Of a stretch of 12,488 nt of DNA, positions 6,911 to 12,488 are shown piece by piece. The first letter of the stretch is position 1. Every line of letters begins with the position of its first letter. Location of the stretch: the NCBI GenBank assembly GCA_007122945.1, contig SKSP01000220.1:1-12488 (forward strand), read 5' to 3'. Under the pieces are notes generated by a model. The model worked only from the letters and a program-made list of their open reading frames with translations, had not been told where the DNA came from and made no database searches. Source of the DNA: Ilumatobacteraceae bacterium (GTDB taxonomy: Bacteria > Actinomycetota > Acidimicrobiia > Acidimicrobiales > Ilumatobacteraceae). A program made the position numbers and the translations under genes.

Positions 6911-7504
6911 TCAGCGTTGGCGGGTGGTGGATTCGGCGGATGGGTCGGCGGTGTTGGTCGCGGTGTTGGTCGCGGTGTCGTTCACGGTGTTGGTCGTGCT
7001 GTCGTTCGTGGCCCGGTCGGCCTCGACGCCGCTGTGGGAGAGCGAGATGGCGACGTACTTCAACTCCCACACGAGGAGACCGAGGTGCGTCACGATGATG
7101 GTCGCTCCGAGGGCCGGGAACGAAATCCAGTCGGCGTCGCGGACCGCGTACACGGCGACGAAGATGACCCCGAGCCGGATCAGGTAGCCGAACATCGTCG
7201 CTCCCATCACCATGCCGAGCGAGATCCGCGCGGCGAGCGCGATGAGCCCGGCGGACGCGGCGAAGTTGGCGAGCACGAGTCCGATGCCGTACGCCGACGA
7301 CCACAGGCCGGGCTGGCCCCAGATCAGGCCGGCGACGAAGATCAGACCGGGGGCGACCCACAGCCCCCGCTTGACGATGTCGCGCGAGATGCCGACCTCG
7401 GGTGCCGGCCCGGGGACCGGCCCCATCGAGATCTCCGGTGGGCGATCGGCCTTGGCGCGCTGCGCCTTGGGGCGACGCCCGGCGTCCGGGTGGGGCACGC
7501 TCAC
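6911..7504 (-). CDS. atpI: AtpI-like ATP synthase accessory membrane protein
   Basis: Small membrane protein just before atpB, the usual place of the AtpI family, whose members help c-ring assembly or have been linked to magnesium uptake. The start GTG 7504 overlaps the atpZ stop (GTGA) and has GGGAG 10 nt upstream, giving 197 residues. A basic, Pro-rich N-terminus of about 45 residues is followed by four hydrophobic segments (LWVAPGLIFVAGLIWG; GIGLVLANFAASAGLIALAA; GYLIRLGVIFVAVYAV; ATIIVTHLGLLVWEL). The last 35 or so residues are a Thr/Asn/Asp repeat tail coded by a 12-bp tandem repeat. The family call rests on position and topology rather than on a strong signature. Confidence 0.8.
   Translation of the reverse strand: MSVPHPDAGRRPKAQRAKADRPPEISMGPVPGPAPEVGISRDIVKRGLWVAPGLIFVAGLIWGQPGLWSSAYGIGLVLANFAASAGLIALAARISLGMVMGATMFGYLIRLGVIFVAVYAVRDADWISFPALGATIIVTHLGLLVWELKYVAISLSHSGVEADRATNDSTTNTVNDTATNTATNTADPSAESTTRQR
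6950..7009 (-). repeat. 12-bp tandem repeat, five units, in the 3' end of atpI
   Basis: Five head-to-tail 12-bp units on the coding strand, two of them identical (GCGACCAACACC). They encode the four-residue repeats TNDS, TTNT, VNDT, ATNT, ATNT in the AtpI C-terminal tail. As 12 bp is a multiple of three, unit gain or loss would keep the frame. Confidence 0.85.
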
Positions 7505-7773
7505 GTCGGCGACGCTCCCGTGCCGGACGCGGTGCGCGCGGCCCGGTCGGCGTCGTGTTGGTCCATCCGCGCGTAGTAGGTCGAGCGGAGCTTGTAGAAC
7601 AGGCCGACCGCGGCCGCGAGGGTGAGGATGATCATCAGCCACGGCGTCGTGCCCAGCCACCGGTCGGCGAAGAACCCGATCACGAAGAACAGCACCAGCG
7701 TGATCACCGCGTCGAGGCCTTGGCCCAACGAGTCGCGGGGGTTCACACGGACGTTCGTTCTGAGGAGCTTCAT
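7501..7773 (-). CDS. atpZ: AtpZ/AtpI-family small membrane protein
   Basis: A 90-residue product with two hydrophobic segments, LDAVITLVLFFVIGFFADRWLG and WLMIILTLAAAVGLFYKL, joined by the short GTTP turn. The pattern G-x-D-x(n)-GFFADRWLGTTPW fits the F0F1-ATPase accessory family (AtpZ, 'ATPase gene 1'), found at the head of atp operons in several bacteria. It has a basic N-terminus (KLLRTNVRVNPRDSLGQ) and a polar tail (HDADRAARTASG). Start choice is uncertain: ATG 7773 gives the normal family length but lacks a good SD, and GTG 7794 would add seven residues. A longer reading from 7983 would run into repeats belonging to wecA and is unlikely. It overlaps atpI by four bases. Confidence 0.78.
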   Translation of the reverse strand: MKLLRTNVRVNPRDSLGQGLDAVITLVLFFVIGFFADRWLGTTPWLMIILTLAAAVGLFYKLRSTYYARMDQHDADRAARTASGTGASPT

Positions 7774-7804
7774 CGATCCGGAGGGTGCGTCCACGCTGCG
7801 GTTT

Positions 7805-7826
7805 GCTTGTGAACGGGGGCACAAGC
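7805..7826. promoter_or_regulatory. inverted repeat at the wecA-atpZ junction
   Basis: Perfect 7-bp arms GCTTGTG/CACAAGC around an 8-nt G/C loop, overlapping the wecA TAG by one base and lying 32 bp before the atpZ ATG. There is no T-run on either side, so a strong intrinsic terminator is unlikely. It may be an operator, a weak attenuator or an RNA processing site at the boundary between the biosynthetic genes and the atp operon. Confidence 0.4.
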
Positions 7827-9106
7827 TAGTGGCCGCGATCCCGCGACGCAAACGCGTCGCCGGCTGCTCCACCGTCCGGCTCGCCGTCGACACCGACGTC
7901 GGCACCGACGTCTGGGTCGACGCCTGGGTCGGCGCCTGGGTCGACGTCAGCGTCGTCGACACCGTCGTCGCCGACGTCGGCACCGTTGCCGTTCTCGCGC
8001 TGGCGGCGGACGCTCGGGTGCAGGATCGTGTAGAGCACGATCGCCAGCGCCGCGATCCCGAAGGTCAGGTAGCTCGGTGTGTCACCGGTCAGCACCGGGT
8101 ACAGCACGAACGCCGACAGCAGCGCCGTCCAGGTCCACAGGATCAACACGCTGCGCCGGTGGCCGTGACCCAGGTTCATCAGCCGGTGGTGGAGGTGCCC
8201 CTTGTCGGCCTCGTCGAGCGCCTGGCGGCGGGTCGCCCGGCGCACGATCGCGAACGCCGTGTCGAGGATCGGCACGCCGAGGATCAACAGCGGGATGAGC
8301 AGCGGTGCCAGGAAGAAGAACGTCTGCCCGATGAACGCCTGGGTGCTCGGATCGGCCCGGCCCCCGACCACGCTCGTGGAGATGGCGAGCATCAACCCGA
8401 GCAGGAACGCCCCGCCGTCGCCCATGAAGATCCGGGCGGGGTTGAAGTTGTGCGGTAGGAACCCGACGCACATGCCGACCGTGATCACCGCGATCAGCGG
8501 TCCGATGTTGGGTTGGGTGAGCAGCTCGAGCTCGCCGAGCCGGAACGAGTACAAGAAGAACGCGCCGGCGGCGATGGCGACGATGCCCGCCGCCAGGCCG
8601 TCGAGGCCGTCGATCAGGTTGATCGCCTGGGTCATGCCGAGCAGCCACAACACCGTGATCAGCGGCGTCCAGTCGGGCGACAGGATGATGACGTCGAGAA
8701 ACGGCACCCGGAAGAAGTACATCGTGACGCCGAACCAGACGAGCGCGAGGCCCCCGAGCACGATGCCGGTGACCTTGGCGGGCGGCGGGATGTCGACGAC
8801 GTCGTCGAGGGCACCGACGGCGAACACCACGAGCACGGCGATCACGACGCCGGTCGGTTCGGAGTTGTTCTCGAACAGCGGCCGGAACGCGTCGAGCGAC
8901 CACGCCGTGACGAACGCGGCGAAGAAGCCGAGCAGCATCGCCGCGCCGCCGACGTCGGGGACCGGCTCGGTGTGCACCGTCCGCTCGTTCGGCTGGTACA
9001 CCCAGCCGCGCCGCCGCGCGATCCACGCGACGAGCGGCGTGCTGAGGAACGTGACCCCTGCCGCGACGGCGCCCACCAGGAGGTGGTCGGCCATCGACGG
9101 GAGCAC
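7826..9106 (-). CDS. wecA: undecaprenyl-phosphate sugar-1-phosphate transferase (WecA/TagO/Rfe type)
   Basis: Integral membrane enzyme that transfers a sugar-1-phosphate (usually GlcNAc-1-P) from a UDP-sugar to undecaprenyl or decaprenyl phosphate, starting wall glycan or polysaccharide synthesis. About ten hydrophobic segments span residues 8-365. Family motifs are DDVVD at 101-105, NLIDGLDGL at 163-171, MGDGG at 228-232 and the cytosolic HLHHRL at 304-309; this last one favours WecA-like over MraY enzymes. GTG 9106 is chosen because GGAG lies 7 nt upstream; ATG 9094 is an alternative four residues in. Residues from about 371 form an unusual Asp/Gly/Val repeat tail. It follows glyA by 15 bp. 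An rfe gene just upstream of atp is also seen in Mycobacterium. Sugar specificity cannot be told from sequence. Confidence 0.92.
   Translation of the reverse strand: MLPSMADHLLVGAVAAGVTFLSTPLVAWIARRRGWVYQPNERTVHTEPVPDVGGAAMLLGFFAAFVTAWSLDAFRPLFENNSEPTGVVIAVLVVFAVGALDDVVDIPPPAKVTGIVLGGLALVWFGVTMYFFRVPFLDVIILSPDWTPLITVLWLLGMTQAINLIDGLDGLAAGIVAIAAGAFFLYSFRLGELELLTQPNIGPLIAVITVGMCVGFLPHNFNPARIFMGDGGAFLLGLMLAISTSVVGGRADPSTQAFIGQTFFFLAPLLIPLLILGVPILDTAFAIVRRATRRQALDEADKGHLHHRLMNLGHGHRRSVLILWTWTALLSAFVLYPVLTGDTPSYLTFGIAALAIVLYTILHPSVRRQRENGNGADVGDDGVDDADVDPGADPGVDPDVGADVGVDGEPDGGAAGDAFASRDRGH
7874..7981 (-). repeat. 12-bp period tandem repeat in the 3' end of wecA
   Basis: The coding strand carries degenerate 12-bp units, clearest as GTCGACCCAGGC, GCCGACCCAGGC and GTCGACCCAGAC, then GTCGGTGCCGAC and GTCGGTGTCGAC. 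They encode four-residue blocks (VDPG, ADPG, VDPD, VGAD, VGVD) in a strongly acidic tail. The period keeps the reading frame. Confidence 0.8.
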
Positions 9107-9121
9107 GCGTGCGCTCCGGCG

Positions 9122-10368
9122 TCAGCCCGTGTAGGCGGGGAAGCGGGCGCAGAGGTCGGCGACCTCCTTGCGGACCACCTCGAGCTCGGCGGCGTCGTCG
9201 CGCGACCGCAGCGCTCGGGCGATGTACCCGGCGATCACCGGCATCTCGGCGGTGCCCATGCCCTGGGTGGTGACCGAGGGCGTGCCGATCCGGACGCCGC
9301 TGGTGACGAACGGACTGCGCGGGTCGTCCGGCACGGTGTTCTTGTTGAGGGTGATCCCGGCGTCGTCGAGTGTCGACTGGGCCTGCTTGCCCGTGAGCTC
9401 GGCGTCGAACGGTTGCAGGTCGACCACCATCAGGTGGTTGTCGGTGCCGCCCGACACGAGCCGGAAGCCCTCGCCGGCGATCGCCTCGGCGAGCGTCGAG
9501 GCGTTGGCGACGACCTGGTGGGCGTACGCCCGGAACGACGGGTCGGCGGCCTCGCGGAACGCGATGGCCTTGCCGGCGATGACGTGCTCGAGCGGACCGC
9601 CCTGCCAACCGGGGAACACGGCCTTGTCGATCGCCTTGGCGTGCTCGGCGGTGGTGAGGATGCACCCGCCGCGCGGGCCGCGCAGCGTCTTGTGGGTGGT
9701 GAACGTGACGACGTCGGCGTACGGCACCGGGTTCGGGTGGGCGCCGCCGGCGACGAGGCCGGCGAGATGGGCGATGTCGAACAGCAGCAGGGCGCCGACC
9801 TCGTCGGCGATCGACTTGAACGGCTCCGGGTCGAGACGCCGCGGATAGGCCGTCGTGCCGGCGACGATCATCTTCGGGCGGTGCTCGAGCGCGAGGTCGC
9901 GCACCTGGTCGAAGTCGATGCGCTCCTCGCCGCCCACGCCGTACGACACGAAGTGGTAGAGCAGGCCGCTCGCGTTGACCGGGGACCCGTGGGTCAGGTG
10001 GCCGCCGTGGTCGAGGCTGAGGCCGAGCACCGTGTCGCCGGGTTCGAGCAGCGCCTGGTACACGCACATGTTGGCGTTGGCGCCGGAGTGCGGCTGGACG
10101 TTGGCGTGCTCGGCGCCGAACAACGCCTTGACGCGCTCGATGGCGATCGCCTCGATGTCGTCGACCACGGCGTTGCCGCCGTAGTAGCGCTTCCCGGGGT
10201 AACCCTCGGCGTACTTGTTGGTGAGCACCGAGCCGACGGCGCGCATGACGGCCGGCGACGTGAAGTTCTCACTGGCGATCAGCTGCAGACCGGTGACCTG
10301 GCGTTCGTACTCGCGGGCCAGCAGCGCCTCGACCTCGAGGTCGGGATCGGTGTCGGACGGGAAGGGCA

Positions 10369-10369
<1 letters not shown>
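9122..10369 (-). CDS. glyA: serine hydroxymethyltransferase
   Basis: PLP enzyme converting serine and tetrahydrofolate to glycine and 5,10-methylene-THF in the cytoplasm, the main one-carbon source. The 415-residue product matches the family length. Landmarks are LIASENF (30-36), KYAEGYPGKRYYGG (52-65), FDIAHLAG (197-204, with D198 and H201 near the cofactor) and TTHKTLRGPRGG, where K227 is the Schiff-base lysine. ATG 10369 shares its A with the rpiB TGA (TGATG) and has GGGAG 8 nt upstream inside rpiB, so translation is probably coupled. A longer reading in this frame, to 10588, would run inside rpiB and is not needed. Confidence 0.97.
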
Positions 10370-10845
<476 letters not shown>

Positions 10846-10853
10846 CACCGTCG

Positions 10854-10859
10854 AGCATA
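10854..10859 (-). promoter_or_regulatory. possible -10 element for rpiB
   Basis: TATGCT on the coding strand fits the actinobacterial TANNNT -10 pattern and ends 5 nt before GTG 10848 and 8 nt before ATG 10845. This is the spacing of a leaderless transcript and would explain the missing SD. No convincing -35 was found, so this rests on one short match. Confidence 0.25.
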
Positions 10860-10874
10860 CGACCCGACCCGCGC

Positions 10875-11717
10875 TCAGTGTGCGTGCCTACCGATCAGAT
10901 CCGGCATCCACGCCGGATCGAGCATCACGAGCGCACCGAGGCCGATCAGCGCGATACCGATCGGGACCGCCCCGCGGTCGCCGCCGGGGCCCGTCTTCTC
11001 CCAGATCATCAGCAGCGCGAACGGGGCCATCCACGCCAGGTTGGCGATGCCGACCGCGAACATGACGAGCATCAGGGCCCAGCAGCATCCGAGGCAGAAC
11101 AACCCGTGTCGCAGCCCGAGCCGCCAGGCGGCGCCCACACCACGCCGGTAGTGCGCCGTCAGGAACACGGCCGGGTGCCTGCACTGCTGGAGGCAGCGGT
11201 CCTTCAGCGCGGAGAACTGGAACAGTCCGGCGAGCAGCAGCACGCCGGCGCCGATCAGCTGCGGCTGGTCGAGGGCCGGGTACCGGTGGGCCGCCGCGTG
11301 GAGCACGGCGTCACCGCCGAGTGCGGCGAACCCGAACACCGTCCACACGGCGAGGTAGGCACCGAGGAACGCGGCACGGGCGGCGCGCGGGTGATCCTGC
11401 CGAGCCGACGCCCGACGGAAGAGCGCGACGAGCGGGAGCGTCGACGGCAGCATCATCGCCGCGACGTGGATCTGCCAGGCCACGAGGAACACGCCGACGC
11501 TCCACCACACCGGCCACCCACCGGCGAGCAGTTCGTGGTGGTGCACCCACTGCGCACGTCCGGTGAGCTCGGCCGCGATCGCGATCACCCACGCGGCGGC
11601 CACCACGGCCAGCAGGACGGGCGGCAGCGGCGCCGACCACCTCCGCCCGCGAGCGCCGCCCCCGGGCGCCGGCACCTGCGGCGGTCTCGCCGGCGGACGG
11701 TTCGTCGTGACGGTCAC
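10875..11717 (-). CDS. DUF2182 integral membrane protein
   Basis: Uncharacterised multi-spanning membrane protein, annotated in the family as a predicted metal-binding membrane protein. With GTG 11717 it has 280 residues and about six or seven hydrophobic segments. Family marks are AAMMLPSTLPLV (86-97), a cytosol- or lumen-facing DRCLQQCRHP (C175, C179) and FCLGCCWALM (C208, C211, C212). The N-terminal 30 residues are Pro/Gly/Arg-rich. The start was chosen because GGGTGA, complementary to the extended 16S tail, lies 4 nt upstream; the longer open frame to 12299 only shadows the neighbouring gene. It begins 11 bp after the DUF1326 gene, and the two cysteine-rich products probably act together, perhaps on a metal (inference). 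Confidence 0.88.
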   Translation of the reverse strand: MTVTTNRPPARPPQVPAPGGGARGRRWSAPLPPVLLAVVAAAWVIAIAAELTGRAQWVHHHELLAGGWPVWWSVGVFLVAWQIHVAAMMLPSTLPLVALFRRASARQDHPRAARAAFLGAYLAVWTVFGFAALGGDAVLHAAAHRYPALDQPQLIGAGVLLLAGLFQFSALKDRCLQQCRHPAVFLTAHYRRGVGAAWRLGLRHGLFCLGCCWALMLVMFAVGIANLAWMAPFALLMIWEKTGPGGDRGAVPIGIALIGLGALVMLDPAWMPDLIGRHAH

Positions 11718-11728
11718 GAGATCACCCG

Positions 11729-12364
11729 TCAGGAGATCGCGTGATGCGCCCGCCACGGGGTCTGGATCGCGTTGTGCCCCTCGAACGACCACTCCATCTC
11801 GAACTCGGGCAGCGTGACGACGAACCGGGAGGCCTTGCCGGCGTACGCCGGGGCCCCGGGGACCGTCGTGAACGCGGTCTCCTGGAGCGTCGTCGCGACC
11901 CCGTTGGCGCCGACGATCGGCGCCATCTCGGCCTCGAGGATCCCGTCGATCCGGATCGAACCGGTCGCCTCGGCGACGTCGTGGTGGATCGTCGCCCGAC
12001 GCACACCGACGACCTCGTCGACGAGTCCGGACAGATCGCCGAGGAACCCGCCCAGGTCCCCGCCGAACGCCCGCAGCATGGCGTGCTCCTGCTCCTCGGT
12101 CGCCCGGTCGTCGACGACGAGGGCGACCCGCCATCCGCCCTGCAGCGCGTTCCCCGGGATCTGCGCCACGTTGACCAGGGTCAGGCCCGACACGTCGACG
12201 CCCTCGATCTCGCCGCGCTCGAGCCGATACGCGATCACGCCGGCGCACGAGCCGCCGTCGGGGTCCTCCCCGACGAAGCACGGACACAGCACGCCGCACG
12301 AGCAGATCTCCAGCAGGGTGCCCTCCAGGTCGTAGACGGTTCGCTGGTCGGTGGTGGTCGACAT
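11729..12364 (-). CDS. DUF1326 domain protein
   Basis: Uncharacterised soluble 211-residue protein; no signal peptide or membrane segment is visible. The family hallmark is the N-terminal cysteine cluster CSCGVLCPC (C21, C23, C27, C29), followed by C40 in the GGSCAGV segment, which looks suited to binding a metal ion. The rest is predicted mixed alpha/beta, with the C-terminal motif MEWSFEGHNA typical of the family. ATG 12364 has a near-perfect AGGAGG 5 nt upstream, the strongest SD in the window. It is the first visible gene of the unit with DUF2182, and its upstream region is an array of short tandem repeats. Biological role unknown. Confidence 0.88.
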   Translation of the reverse strand: MSTTTDQRTVYDLEGTLLEICSCGVLCPCFVGEDPDGGSCAGVIAYRLERGEIEGVDVSGLTLVNVAQIPGNALQGGWRVALVVDDRATEEQEHAMLRAFGGDLGGFLGDLSGLVDEVVGVRRATIHHDVAEATGSIRIDGILEAEMAPIVGANGVATTLQETAFTTVPGAPAYAGKASRFVVTLPEFEMEWSFEGHNAIQTPWRAHHAIS

Positions 12365-12379
12365 CGTGTCCTCCTCGAT

Positions 12380-12488
12380 GGTTCGCTCTCGACGGTTCGC
12401 TCCGGCGGTTCGCTCCGGCGGTTCGCTCCGGCGGTTCGCTCTCGACGGTTCGCTCTCGACGGTTCGCTCTCGACGGTTCGCTCTCGAC
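12380..12488 (-). repeat. 13/14-bp tandem repeat array upstream of the DUF1326 gene
   Basis: Eight head-to-tail units run to the right edge and probably beyond. On the plus strand, from low to high coordinate: one 14-mer GGTTCGCTCTCGAC, three 13-mers GGTTCGCTCCGGC, then four more copies of the 14-mer. The core GGTTCGCTC is invariant in all eight. There are no spacers. The array ends 15 bp before the DUF1326 ATG and takes in its 5' region. Confidence 0.95.

Noticed and set aside
7805..7826. Inverted repeat considered as an intrinsic terminator
   Set aside because: Short stem and no T-run on either strand; kept only as a possible operator or processing site.
7501..7983. Longer atpZ reading with a Thr/Ser-rich N-terminus
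   Set aside because: The added part is the wecA repeat tail read in another frame; the family length and the wecA stop both favour a start near 7773.
8082..10067. 661-codon minus-strand frame overlapping glyA and wecA
   Set aside because: It is a shifted frame of both genes, very Arg/Pro-rich, and incompatible with the clear glyA and wecA readings.
12380..12488. Repeat array considered as a CRISPR
   Set aside because: Units are 13-14 bp and directly joined, with no spacers and no cas genes nearby.

Overview
The window is very G+C-rich, densely packed bacterial DNA in which every recognisable gene lies on the minus strand, so transcription runs from high to low coordinates. Gene content and order (rpiB, glyA, a WecA/TagO-type phosphotransferase, then the ATP synthase operon), frequent GTG starts and a cysteine-less RpiB all point to an actinobacterium. 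Acidimicrobiia is my best guess from the protein style (inference, not proven).

Reading in the direction of transcription: (1) 12488-12380 is an array of 13/14-bp tandem repeats that runs off the window edge. (2) 12364-10875 holds a two-gene unit, a DUF1326 protein with a CSCGVLCPC cysteine cluster and a DUF2182 integral membrane protein with its own cysteine motifs; the function of both is unknown. (3) 10845-7826 holds rpiB (pentose phosphate), glyA (serine/glycine and one-carbon) and wecA (undecaprenyl-linked glycan initiation), packed with 1-15 bp junctions. (4) 7773 to 1 is the F1Fo-ATP synthase operon: atpZ, atpI, atpB (a), atpE (c), two separate b-type genes, atpH (delta), atpA (alpha), atpG (gamma) and the first 378 codons of atpD (beta), which is cut by the left edge. 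atpC (epsilon) would be expected beyond the edge.

The atp genes together encode a proton-driven rotary ATP synthase: a + c ring + two b stalk subunits in the membrane, and delta, alpha, gamma and beta in the head. AtpZ and AtpI are small membrane accessory proteins. Overlapping stop/start pairs (GTGA, ATGA, TGATG) and repeated GGGAG-type ribosome binding sites suggest tight translational coupling.

The most interesting points are: two unfused b genes followed directly by atpH, against the b-delta fusion of mycobacteria; a possible 36-codon ORF that fills the atpA-atpG gap exactly, with ATGA and TAATG junctions; a possible leader ORF overlapping the atpF start; the cysteine-rich DUF1326/DUF2182 pair behind a repeat array; and 12-bp tandem repeats that encode low-complexity hydrophilic tails on WecA and AtpI. 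No RNA gene, CRISPR array, insertion sequence or phage gene was seen, and no stretch over 300 bases lacks a gene.
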